Assembly (NCBI GenBank): GCA_039936115.1
Contig: JBDTIZ010000233.1
Location: 1-31,289 of the forward strand
Direction of reading: 5' to 3'
DNA: 31,289 bases
Source: DATIJJ01 sp039936115
GTDB taxonomy: Bacteria; Pseudomonadota; Gammaproteobacteria; DSM-16500
The notes beneath the pieces were generated by a model, which was given only the letters and a program-made list of their open reading frames with translations, made no database searches and was not told where the DNA came from. How positions within the stretch are numbered: the stretch's first letter is position 1; each line of letters begins with the position of its first letter. Position numbers and translations under genes: made by a program. Below are positions 23,309-31,185 of this stretch, piece after piece.

Positions 23309-23476
23309 ATAAATCTCGAAACGCCGTCATTGCGAGCGCGAGCGAAGCAACCCAGGTTTTATTGCCACCTAATCGCAGTAATCACACATTATGAATGTCG
23401 AATAAAGATAATTATTCGAGATTTATTTACTACGGAAATAAAGCTTAGATTGCTTCGCTCGCGCTCGCAATGACGG
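23309..23476. repeat. GTCATTGCGAGC-type inverted repeat with interleaved second dyad
   Basis: A perfect 27-bp inverted repeat, 23324-23350 and 23450-23476, begins CCGTCATTGCGAGCGCG. A second perfect 12-bp dyad, ATAAATCTCGAA (23309-23320) and TTCGAGATTTAT (23415-23426), has one arm outside and one arm inside the larger element. The order A-B-A'-B' is that of a pseudoknot. The right end lies 4 bases from the tilS stop. Repeats of the GTCATTGCGAGC type are common in proteobacteria. Confidence 0.8.
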
Positions 23477-23480
23477 ACAC

Positions 23481-24791
23481 TTATTCACAACACAACAACC
23501 ATCCCTCTTGTTGATCCTGCACAACAAATTCTTCACTCACACAAAAACCAACCACCGCCGCCAAACAATCATCTACATAGATAAGAGGGATCCGATCTCG
23601 CAGCCACGGTAAAACGTTCCACTGTTGGAACAGTTTTTTTAAATCATGATGATGTTTACGACCTGGTAAGCGTATCACTTCTCCGCCTTGACGAAATCGC
23701 ACGCTGACCTGCTTAATCTCAGCGCGCAAGCCCTGTCCCTTCACTGGAATTGCATTGAGACAATTCTTATTTGCCAACATCATGGGCTCGTGTAATTTCC
23801 AGGAAATAATTTGCGCTGGATTGTGTTGAACTAATTTAGGTAAACAAAATAAATCATCACGAAAACGCCTAATCTCAACGCCACGCCAACTCATATATGG
23901 CATTTTATCTTCGCGAGCCGGCAAAATCGTTAGAATAAGTTGCTGCATTTTTGCAGCAGAGGGAAGCGGAAAGTCTAAAGCAGAAATCCAGGCACGCACG
24001 AGTTGACGTTGTTTGTTTTGATCCAATACTAATAATTTTTTGACGGATAACGTATTTTCTCTCTGACCTTGAACATCCACCAAATCCGGTTGAATATCTA
24101 ACTCGATAAATTGCTGAACCTCAGCACAATGATCCGCCACTCTTGCTAATGTTTTACCGACCGTCGGCCAACGCTTAGCTAAAATGGGCAGGACTTCATG
24201 TCGCAAAAAATTTCGCGTCAAATTGACATCTGTATTAGATTCATCCTCGACCCAGCACAATTGGTTTTCTTCTGCATATTTTTTTAAATCCAGACGAGTC
24301 AACGCAAGCAAAGGTCTCGCATGAAATCCACGCGCAAATGATTTCACACGCGGCATAGCAGCTAACCCTTTGGGGCCTGCGCCACGAAATAATTGCAACA
24401 AGACTGTTTCTGCTTGATCATCTTGATGATGCGCTGTTAGCAAAAAATCGTTAGGCTGAATTAATTCAGAAAAAATATGATATCGCGATTGACGTAAGCT
24501 ATCTTCGGGACTGGAAAGAACAGGTTTTTCAGTAGAAATTTTTTGCTGGATAAAATCAACACCCAACTCAGCCGACACACCCGCACAATGTTCAGCCCAT
24601 TTTTCGGCTTGCAGGCTCACACCATGATTGATATAAACTGCGCGCAATTTTATCGGATACATCGCGCGCAGTTTAGCGAATAAATGCAGTAAAACATGTG
24701 AATCCATACCGCCGCTATAAGCAATCCAATAGGTGTGATCAAATCCCTGTGTCAGCGCAAATTGTTTGACTGCGTTAAATAGCGAGTCCAT
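23481..24791 (-). CDS. tilS: tRNA(Ile)-lysidine synthase
   Basis: TilS attaches lysine to C34 of tRNA(Ile) with the CAU anticodon, changing both its charging and its decoding to AUA. The 436-residue protein is of the long, E. coli-like form. It has the PP-loop SGGMDS at 26-31, the INHGVS segment, SLRQSRYHIF, LTAHHQDDQAETVLLQLFRG, ESN followed by RNFLRHEVLP, and a C-terminal domain with the PGRKHHHDLKKLFQQWNVLPWLRDRIPLI-type region. It overlaps the end of accA by 17 bases and lacks a strong ribosome site, so translation is probably coupled to accA. Confidence 0.96.
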   Translation of the reverse strand: MDSLFNAVKQFALTQGFDHTYWIAYSGGMDSHVLLHLFAKLRAMYPIKLRAVYINHGVSLQAEKWAEHCAGVSAELGVDFIQQKISTEKPVLSSPEDSLRQSRYHIFSELIQPNDFLLTAHHQDDQAETVLLQLFRGAGPKGLAAMPRVKSFARGFHARPLLALTRLDLKKYAEENQLCWVEDESNTDVNLTRNFLRHEVLPILAKRWPTVGKTLARVADHCAEVQQFIELDIQPDLVDVQGQRENTLSVKKLLVLDQNKQRQLVRAWISALDFPLPSAAKMQQLILTILPAREDKMPYMSWRGVEIRRFRDDLFCLPKLVQHNPAQIISWKLHEPMMLANKNCLNAIPVKGQGLRAEIKQVSVRFRQGGEVIRLPGRKHHHDLKKLFQQWNVLPWLRDRIPLIYVDDCLAAVVGFCVSEEFVVQDQQEGWLLCCE

Positions 24792-25728
24792 ACGCCATTA
24801 ACCGTTGGTAACGCATTTCAAGCAACTGAGGAAGTGAGTAACGTTGCAACTCTTTTAATTGTACTGACAAAGTGTGTTTTAATGCCGATGCCATCGCATC
24901 ATAATCACGGTGTGCGCCGCCTAAAGGTTCTGGAATAATTTGATCAATTAATTTGAGACGTAAATTCTGCTCCGCCGAAACACCCATCGCTTCAGCCGCT
25001 TGAGGCGCTTTCTCCGCACTTTTCCATAAAATCGATGCGCAACCTTCCGGTGAAATAACAGAATAAATAGAATATTGCAACATCAATACACGATCACCCA
25101 CGCCAATCGCTAATGCGCCACCTGAACCACCCTCACCAATGACAGTACAAATGATGGGAGTTTTTAAGCGTGATAAAACAAATAAATTACGCGCAATTGC
25201 TTCACTCTGATTACGTTCTTCTGCACCAATGCCAGGATAGGCGCCTGGAGTATCGATAAACGTCATAATCGGTAATTTAAACTTCTCTGCCATCTGCATC
25301 ATACGCAAAGCTTTGCGATAATCTTCTGGATTTGGCATGCCGAAATTGCGTTCGACTTTTTCCTGGGTCTTTCGACCTTTTTCATGGCCAATCACCATGA
25401 CAGGTTGACCTTCAAAACGCGCGATACCTGATACGATGGCCGTACCTTTAGACAATGCTCGATCGCCGCATAACTCATCGAATTCGGTAAATAACCGTTC
25501 AATATAATCAAACGTATGAGGGCGAAGAGAATGCCTCGCTAACTGCGTAATTTGCCACGGTGACAGTCGTGAAAAGACGTCTTTAGTCAACTGTTTGCTT
25601 TTAGTTTCAAGGCGAGCAATTTCATCAGTGATATTAATATCGCTGTCTTTACCCACCATGCGTAATTCTTGAATTTTTGCCTCAAGTTCAGCAATCGGTT
25701 GTTCAAAATCAAGAAAGTTTAAGTTCAT
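24775..25728 (-). CDS. accA: Acetyl-CoA carboxylase carboxyltransferase subunit alpha
   Basis: AccA with AccD transfers the carboxyl group from carboxybiotin to acetyl-CoA, the first committed step of fatty-acid synthesis. From ATG 25728 the product is 317 aa (E. coli 319) and begins MNLNFLDFEQPIAELEAKIQ, matching the family start. The ATG at 25752 in the same frame adds eight unconserved residues and has no ribosome site. The carboxyltransferase core shows FDELCGDRA, VMVIGHEKGR, FIDTPGAYPGIGAEERNQSEAIA and GEGGSGGALAIGVGD. tilS follows with an overlap. Confidence 0.96.
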   Translation of the reverse strand: MNLNFLDFEQPIAELEAKIQELRMVGKDSDINITDEIARLETKSKQLTKDVFSRLSPWQITQLARHSLRPHTFDYIERLFTEFDELCGDRALSKGTAIVSGIARFEGQPVMVIGHEKGRKTQEKVERNFGMPNPEDYRKALRMMQMAEKFKLPIMTFIDTPGAYPGIGAEERNQSEAIARNLFVLSRLKTPIICTVIGEGGSGGALAIGVGDRVLMLQYSIYSVISPEGCASILWKSAEKAPQAAEAMGVSAEQNLRLKLIDQIIPEPLGGAHRDYDAMASALKHTLSVQLKELQRYSLPQLLEMRYQRLMAYGLAI

Positions 25729-25831
25729 ATTATTTCCCGCTATAGACTTCATAAATCAAGGCACAATATGATAGCCGATTTGGGGTGGGATGCCTAAAAG
25801 TTTTGAAAGGGTGCCGCCATTTACTCGCTAT

Positions 25832-25922
25832 CTAGGGGCGGACCTATATGTCCGCCCTGCTGTCTCAAACCGCAAATAACATCTCTTCGATCAAGAGGGC
25901 GAACACATCGGTTCGCCCCTAC
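25832..25922. repeat. REPIN copy 3
   Basis: Left arm CTAGGGGCGGACC-TATAT-GTCCGCCC and right arm GGGCGAACACATCGGTTCGCCCCTAC flank the usual spacer (AATAACATCTCTTCGAT). The left head is CTAG instead of GTAG. Its stem has compensating changes (GGCGGAC/GTCCGCC instead of GGCGAAC/GTTCGCC), so pairing is kept. It lies between the divergent accA and dnaE. Confidence 0.85.
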
Positions 25923-26044
25923 AACAATGGCTATAAATTCCTTTCAAAATCTCCCCATACTCAGTAAAGTATACAAACGTTACACAGCAGCCATCGTTTA
26001 CCCAACTAACTGAAAAAACACACGTTTATTTAACAAGGCAGACA

Positions 26045-29000
26045 ATGAATTTAACATTCATCCATTTACGGATACATACGGAATATTCGCTAAGCGATGG
26101 TTTGGTGCAAATCAGCCCACTGATCGAGAAAACAGTTAAAGATCAAATGCCTGCTGTTGCAATCTCCGACCAAAGCAATTTGTTTGCTGTCGTCAAATTT
26201 TATAAAGAAGCTGTCAATGCGGGTGTCAAACCGCTAATTGCTGTGGATGTGTGGCTTGAAAATGATAAACAACCGGCTAAACCCTTTCGCTTAACTTTAT
26301 TCTGTCAAAATGATCACGGCTATAAACATTTACTTGAACTGATTTCAAAAAGTTTTTTGCAAGGACAAACCCAAGACAAGGCGATTATTAAACGAGAATG
26401 GTTAAAAGAATATGCCGATGGTTTGATCGCTTTATCTGGCGCTGAAGACGGTGATGTTGGACAAGCTCTATTAGCAGATGATGCAAAACACGCAGCCCAG
26501 TTAATTGCATTTTGGAAAGACTGTTTTCCAAATCGCTATTATCTAGAATTGCGTCGTACCGGACGCGCAACTGAAGAACAATATATCCATGCCGCGGTCC
26601 AATTGGCCGAACAACACGGCATTCCTGTGGTTGCTACAAATGATGTGCGATTTTTAGAACGAGATGATTTTGAAGCACACGAGGCGCGCGTTTGCATTCA
26701 CGAAGGCCATATACTCGCTGATCCACGCCGCCCGAAAATTTATTCGGAGCAACAATATTTTCGTTCGCAATCTGAAATGGCAGAATTATTTTCTGACATC
26801 CCCGAAGCATTACAAAACACAGTTGAAATTGCAAAACGCTGCAATGTCACACTGATTCTTGGAAAAAATTATTTGCCGCGTTTTCCCGTGCCTGAAAATT
26901 TCACAACTGAAACTTATTTGGTCGCCGTTTCCAAACAAGGATTAGATGAGCGCTTAGCAATTTCATTTGATGTATCTGCCGAAACTTTTTCAGAAGAGCG
27001 CAAAGCATATGATGAACGTTTACAAACCGAACTGGATGTCATCAACAACATGGGTTTTGCCGGTTACTTTTTAATCGTGGCAGATTTCACGCGCTGGGCT
27101 CGCGATAATGGCGTTCCCGTGGGACCTGGTCGTGGTTCAGGCCCAGGTTCACTGGTTGCTTATGCATTGAAAATCACGGATCTTGATCCACTCGCGCATG
27201 AATTATTGTTCGAACGTTTTTTAAATCCAGAACGCGTTTCCATGCCCGATTTTGATATCGATTTCTGCATGGAAGGACGCGATCGCGTCATTGATTATGT
27301 CATGCAAACTCACGGCCGCGAAAGTGTCGCACAAATTATTACTTACGGTACGATGGCGGCACGCGCAGTATTGCGTGATGTGGGACGCGTGTTAGGAATG
27401 GGTTATGGTCACATCGACAAATTAGCAAAATTAATCCCGTTTGAAATTGGGATGACGTTAGATAAAGCGCTTGCGCAAGAAGAAATTTTACGTACGCGTT
27501 ATCAACAAGAAGACGATGTACGCACGCTGATTGATCTCGCACTTAAATTAGAAGGCACCACACGTAATGTAGGTAAACATGCGGGTGGTGTTGTAATTGC
27601 ACCCGCTAAATTAACGGAATTTACACCGCTTTATTGTGAACCTAATGAAGCACAACATTTAGTAACGCAATTTGATAAAGATGATGTTGAAGCGGTTGGT
27701 TTGGTGAAGTTTGACTTTTTAGGTTTGCGCACACTGACAATTATCGATTGGGCTGTCAAAAATATTTTTGAAGTAGCGTCACGTACAAACACTTCACTCA
27801 ATATTGATATTCATCTCATTCCAACACACGATGAAGCAACGTTCACACTTTTAAAATCCTGCCGAACCACTGCTGTTTTCCAGCTAGAATCACGCGGCAT
27901 GAAAGATTTGATCAAACGTCTGCAACCTGATTGTTTTGAAGATATTGTTGCACTGGTCGCACTGTTTCGACCCGGCCCGCTGCAATCTGGGATGGTCGAT
28001 GATTTTATCAATCGTAAACATGGCCGCGCGAAAGTCAGTTATCCGCATCCAAAATTAGAACCGATTTTACGTCCAACGTATGGCGTTATTGTTTATCAAG
28101 AACAGGTGATGCAAATCGCGCAAGTACTTGCTGGTTATTCGTTAGGTTCTGCTGATATTTTACGTCGCGCGATGGGAAAGAAAAAACCAGAAGAAATGGC
28201 CGTTCAACGTGAAATTTTCTGTAAAGGTGCAGTTGAAAGAGGCGTGAGTAGTGATACTGCGAATCATATTTTCGATTTAATGGAAAAATTTGCTGGTTAT
28301 GGTTTTAATAAATCTCACTCAGCATCCTACGCATTAATTGCGTATCAGACCGCCTGGCTTAAAGCACATTATCCCGCTGCTTACATGGCTGCTGTACTCT
28401 CATCTGATATGGACAATACCGATAAAGTCGTTTTATTTGTTGATGATTGTTACGCACTAAAATTACAAATCCTCGCGCCTGACATCAATCAAAGTGAGTA
28501 TGCTTTTAAAGTGATAGACGATAAAAGTATTGCCTATGGCCTTGGCGCTATCAAAGGAGCCGGTCAAGCAGCAATCGAGGCTATCGTTGAAACACGCAAA
28601 CAAAGTGGCCCGTTCACAGATTTATTTGATTTTTGTCATCGCGTTGATCCACGTAAAATGAATCGCCGCGTGTTAGATGCATTAATCAAAGCCGGTGCTT
28701 TTGACAAAATTGGTCCGCATCGCGCAAGTATCATGGCAAGTTTAGAACATGCACTCCATCAAGCAGAACAAGCGTCGCGCGATCGAGCGCTTGGCCAACA
28801 TGATTTATTTGGCGGTGCCGCTGTATCAAAATCACATCCCATCAAGTATGCAAATTTACCTGAGTGGAGTGAACAAGATCGTTTATTTGGCGAAAAAGAA
28901 ACGCTAGGTTTATATTTAACAGGGCATCCTATTCATCGCTATCTCAATGAATTAAAACATTTTACGACAGACCGAATTGCAGAATTACGTCCCGCCGCAA

Positions 29001-29500
29001 ATCAAACGTCAGTTGTTGCTGGTATCGTTACCAATGTACGCAGCATTCAAACCAAACGCGGTGATCGCATGGCGGTCGTAGCCCTGGATGATGCGACAGC
29101 GCAAATTGATGTACTGTGTTTCTCTGAAAATTATCAAAAATACCGTGATTTTCTGGTTAAAGATAAATTAATCATCGTCGAAGGTGAAATAAGCTTTGAT
29201 GAATTCAGTGGTGGTAACCGCGTGTTATGCCGTGATATTTTTTCAATTGATCAAGCACGTGAACGTTATGCCCGATTTTTAAAGATAAATTTATCTGCTG
29301 CAAAATCCGAATCCTTACCTAAGCTTCAGGAACTACTGGAGAAATATCGCGGGGGGAATTGTCGCGTCATGATTAATTATATTTGTGATAATGCGAAAGC
29401 CAATTTGCATTTAGGCGAAACGTGGCGTGTGAATCCTAGTGATAAGTTATTGCAATTATTAGAAGAAATCTTTGCTGAGCAAGCGGAAGTGATTTATTGA
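26045..29500 (+). CDS. dnaE: DNA polymerase III alpha subunit
   Basis: DnaE is the replicative DNA polymerase catalytic subunit. The 1151-residue product (E. coli 1160) begins with the PHP domain (HLRIHTEYSLSDG, then AISDQSNLFAVVKFYKEA). The palm has the catalytic acids Asp402 and Asp404 (PDFDIDF) and Asp557 (VKFDFLGLRTL). The motifs VGPGRGSGPGSLVAYAL, FNKSHSASYALIAYQTAWLK and RPTYGVIVYQEQVMQIA are clear. The C-terminal OB fold (about 990-1070) and tail follow. A short AAGG site precedes the ATG. In relatives dnaE, accA, tilS, pyrG and kdsA run in one direction; here dnaE points the other way. Confidence 0.98.
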   Translation: MNLTFIHLRIHTEYSLSDGLVQISPLIEKTVKDQMPAVAISDQSNLFAVVKFYKEAVNAGVKPLIAVDVWLENDKQPAKPFRLTLFCQNDHGYKHLLELISKSFLQGQTQDKAIIKREWLKEYADGLIALSGAEDGDVGQALLADDAKHAAQLIAFWKDCFPNRYYLELRRTGRATEEQYIHAAVQLAEQHGIPVVATNDVRFLERDDFEAHEARVCIHEGHILADPRRPKIYSEQQYFRSQSEMAELFSDIPEALQNTVEIAKRCNVTLILGKNYLPRFPVPENFTTETYLVAVSKQGLDERLAISFDVSAETFSEERKAYDERLQTELDVINNMGFAGYFLIVADFTRWARDNGVPVGPGRGSGPGSLVAYALKITDLDPLAHELLFERFLNPERVSMPDFDIDFCMEGRDRVIDYVMQTHGRESVAQIITYGTMAARAVLRDVGRVLGMGYGHIDKLAKLIPFEIGMTLDKALAQEEILRTRYQQEDDVRTLIDLALKLEGTTRNVGKHAGGVVIAPAKLTEFTPLYCEPNEAQHLVTQFDKDDVEAVGLVKFDFLGLRTLTIIDWAVKNIFEVASRTNTSLNIDIHLIPTHDEATFTLLKSCRTTAVFQLESRGMKDLIKRLQPDCFEDIVALVALFRPGPLQSGMVDDFINRKHGRAKVSYPHPKLEPILRPTYGVIVYQEQVMQIAQVLAGYSLGSADILRRAMGKKKPEEMAVQREIFCKGAVERGVSSDTANHIFDLMEKFAGYGFNKSHSASYALIAYQTAWLKAHYPAAYMAAVLSSDMDNTDKVVLFVDDCYALKLQILAPDINQSEYAFKVIDDKSIAYGLGAIKGAGQAAIEAIVETRKQSGPFTDLFDFCHRVDPRKMNRRVLDALIKAGAFDKIGPHRASIMASLEHALHQAEQASRDRALGQHDLFGGAAVSKSHPIKYANLPEWSEQDRLFGEKETLGLYLTGHPIHRYLNELKHFTTDRIAELRPAANQTSVVAGIVTNVRSIQTKRGDRMAVVALDDATAQIDVLCFSENYQKYRDFLVKDKLIIVEGEISFDEFSGGNRVLCRDIFSIDQARERYARFLKINLSAAKSESLPKLQELLEKYRGGNCRVMINYICDNAKANLHLGETWRVNPSDKLLQLLEEIFAEQAEVIY

Positions 29501-29514
29501 GTCTTTTTCTACCT

Positions 29515-29570
29515 ATCAAAACAGACGCCAATTTGACTGGATACCGCCGACAAGCCGCGGTACGACGGCG
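29515..29570 (+). repeat. REP family 2, solo copy downstream of dnaE
   Basis: This copy repeats the 9610-9677 arm (ATCAAAACAGACGCCA, then TTGACTGGATACCGC, ACAAG, CCGCGGTACGACGGCG) without its inverted partner. One base in the left stem is changed (ACCGCCG), which breaks one pair. It starts 14 bases beyond the dnaE stop. Confidence 0.75.
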
Positions 29571-29649
29571 AGCAAGCAGCAAGCATTGTCAACAGTCCAT
29601 AGTCACTATAAAATACGACCATTAAAAAAATCTAGGAACTCAAAAAACC

Positions 29650-30156
29650 ATGGCACTTATTCCTATTGTTTACCATCCACATCCAGCTTTGCATAAGATG
29701 GCGAGCGCTGTCACAGTCTTTGATGAGGCGCTCAAAAAGCTCATACATGATATGTATGAGACGATGTACGCAGCGAATGGTGTGGGACTTGCTGCACCGC
29801 AAATCGCTATTACAAAACGATTAGCAGTAATTGATGTGTCAGATGAGCGCAATCAACCTTTTTGTATTATCAATCCAGAAATCATTGAAAAAACCGGCGA
29901 AGAATTAATGGAAGCAGGTTGTCTTTCAGTTCCCAGCACTTATGACAAAGTGCCCCGTGCAACGCGCGTTAAAGTGCGTGCTCAAGATGAAACCGGCAAA
30001 TTTTTTGAAATAGAAGGCGAAGGTTTATTAGGACATTGTTTGCAACATGAAATCGATCATTTGGATGGAAAATTGTATATCGATTATTTATCTCCACTCA
30101 AACGCGGTCTATTATTAAAAAAAATGCAAAAACATCTGCGCCATAAAGATAAATAG
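29650..30156 (+). CDS. def: Peptide deformylase
   Basis: Def removes the formyl group from nascent protein N-termini. The 168-residue product has motif 1 GVGLAAPQ (44-51) and motif 3 QHEIDH with the metal-binding histidines. Motif 2 is present as EAGCLSVP, with Ala in place of the usual Glu directly before GCLS. The metal-ligand Cys is kept. Length and the rest of the fold are normal, including the C-terminal helix DYLSPLKRGLLLKKM. An AGGAA site lies about 12 bases upstream. The usual partner fmt does not follow; the unknown gene at 30168 does. Confidence 0.95.
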   Translation: MALIPIVYHPHPALHKMASAVTVFDEALKKLIHDMYETMYAANGVGLAAPQIAITKRLAVIDVSDERNQPFCIINPEIIEKTGEELMEAGCLSVPSTYDKVPRATRVKVRAQDETGKFFEIEGEGLLGHCLQHEIDHLDGKLYIDYLSPLKRGLLLKKMQKHLRHKDK

Positions 30157-30167
30157 GAAAAAACCAT

Positions 30168-30854
30168 ATGAAAGAGACGCGCACACCATTACTCACAGAA
30201 GATAAAAGCAATCAAGAAACTCAAAAACCCGTGTCTAGCGTAGTGATGGATGTTCGCAAAAGTTATCTGCTTTCTGGATTTGCAGCCGCATTAGAAGCAA
30301 AAGAATTATCAGTTGATCTTAAAGATACCAGCATAAATCTATATAACTATCTTTCAGCCCACGAAGCTTCCCAACCGGTGGAATGTACGAGGCTAGCTCA
30401 AAAAGCCGAAGCTGTTGTTAGCGCTTGTTTAGTCTACGAAAAAAATCAAACTCTTGATAATTTTTCTCATTTGTCTGACTCTATTGCAGCCTTAGAAAAA
30501 GAAGTGTCTTACTTCAAAGCAAAATGCAAAGCAATTTGTGCAGGGGTCATTAGCGCTTCTTGCACCGCTGCAGCAATGACTGGCATCACATATCTGATCG
30601 CTTTTGCACCTAGTCACACAATGGAACACAGAACGCGTAACTGGCTCGCTGTGGGCGTTGGGTTAGTAGGTATCATAACTTCGTACAAAACAGGAAAAGC
30701 GGTCTATAAAGGAACTTTGAGTAATTACTGGGGCAACCGCGAAATAAGTATTGCATCCGTGTGTGAACAAGCGCGGTTATTAAAACCGCCAATGCAACCC
30801 GTCACCGAACCCAGCCTTCCAAATGGAATAGAACTAAAATCGCTAAAAATGTAG
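30168..30854 (+). CDS. Unknown protein with a two-helix membrane hairpin
   Basis: A 228-residue protein of no family I know. The start has AGGAAA about 8 bases upstream, 11 bp after def. The N-terminal part (1-120) is polar and helical, and begins KETRTPLLTEDKSN. Two hydrophobic helices follow (about 123-147, AGVISASCTAAAMTGITYLI, and 158-176, WLAVGVGLVGIITSY), separated by a short loop SHTMEHRTRN. The tail (180-228) is Pro-rich and polar. There is no signal peptide. The stop codon TAG is part of the GTAG head of REPIN copy 4, so the C-terminus may have been set by repeat insertion. The next gene fragment shares the N-terminal TPLL pattern. A membrane-targeted effector is possible but unproven. 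Confidence 0.75.
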   Translation: MKETRTPLLTEDKSNQETQKPVSSVVMDVRKSYLLSGFAAALEAKELSVDLKDTSINLYNYLSAHEASQPVECTRLAQKAEAVVSACLVYEKNQTLDNFSHLSDSIAALEKEVSYFKAKCKAICAGVISASCTAAAMTGITYLIAFAPSHTMEHRTRNWLAVGVGLVGIITSYKTGKAVYKGTLSNYWGNREISIASVCEQARLLKPPMQPVTEPSLPNGIELKSLKM

Positions 30855-30941
30855 AGGCGAACCTATGTGTTCGCCCTGCGACCTAAATATGCACATGTCA
30901 TCTCTTTGATACAGAGGGCGAACACATAAGTTCGCCCCTAC
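30851..30941. repeat. REPIN copy 4, supplies a stop codon
   Basis: Left arm GTAGAGGCGAACC-TATGT-GTTCGCCC and right arm ending CGCCCCTAC flank the family spacer (TCATCTCTTTGAT). The GTAG head at 30851-30854 contains the TAG stop of the upstream gene. Confidence 0.85.
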
Positions 30942-30968
30942 ATAGCTCGCTATGTCCAAATCAAAAAA

Positions 30969-30997
30969 TGGACACATCACAGCCATTTGTGTATAAT
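30969..30997 (+). promoter_or_regulatory. Strong sigma-70 promoter of the interrupted gene
   Basis: TGGACA (30969-30974), 17 bp, TATAAT (30992-30997): a 5/6 and a 6/6 match at ideal spacing. The gene start at 31048 lies about 50 bases beyond. Confidence 0.7.
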
Positions 30998-31047
30998 TTT
31001 CCATCATTATAAATAAAACTACACCACAAAACGATGGAGAAATGAAG

Positions 31048-31185
31048 ATGGCACAGTCACAACATTTATTTGAGAAAAGTGCACTAACAACGCCACTATT
31101 AGACCCTACTAGTGATGAAAAAGAAGAAAATCTATCCTCAGTTATCTCCTACTCCACCAAAGATATAATGACCCCCGCAATTTAG
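31048..31185 (+). pseudogene. 5' fragment of a gene cut by an insertion sequence
   Basis: The frame starts at ATG 31048, with GGAG about eight bases upstream (an earlier ATG at 31042 is too close), and reaches a TAG at 31183-31185 after 45 codons. The sequence MAQSQHLFEKSALTTPLLDP and a following acidic stretch with LSSVI recall the N-terminus of the preceding protein (TPLL, then PVSSVV). The last codons lie in the apparent left end of an IS element (TGACCCCC at 31169), so the native gene probably continued beyond the insertion. A strong promoter is intact in front of it. The rest of the gene is outside the window. Confidence 0.6.

Noticed and set aside
25729..25752. Longer accA start at 25752
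   Set aside because: No ribosome site; the conserved NLNFLDFEQPIAEL start is at 25728.
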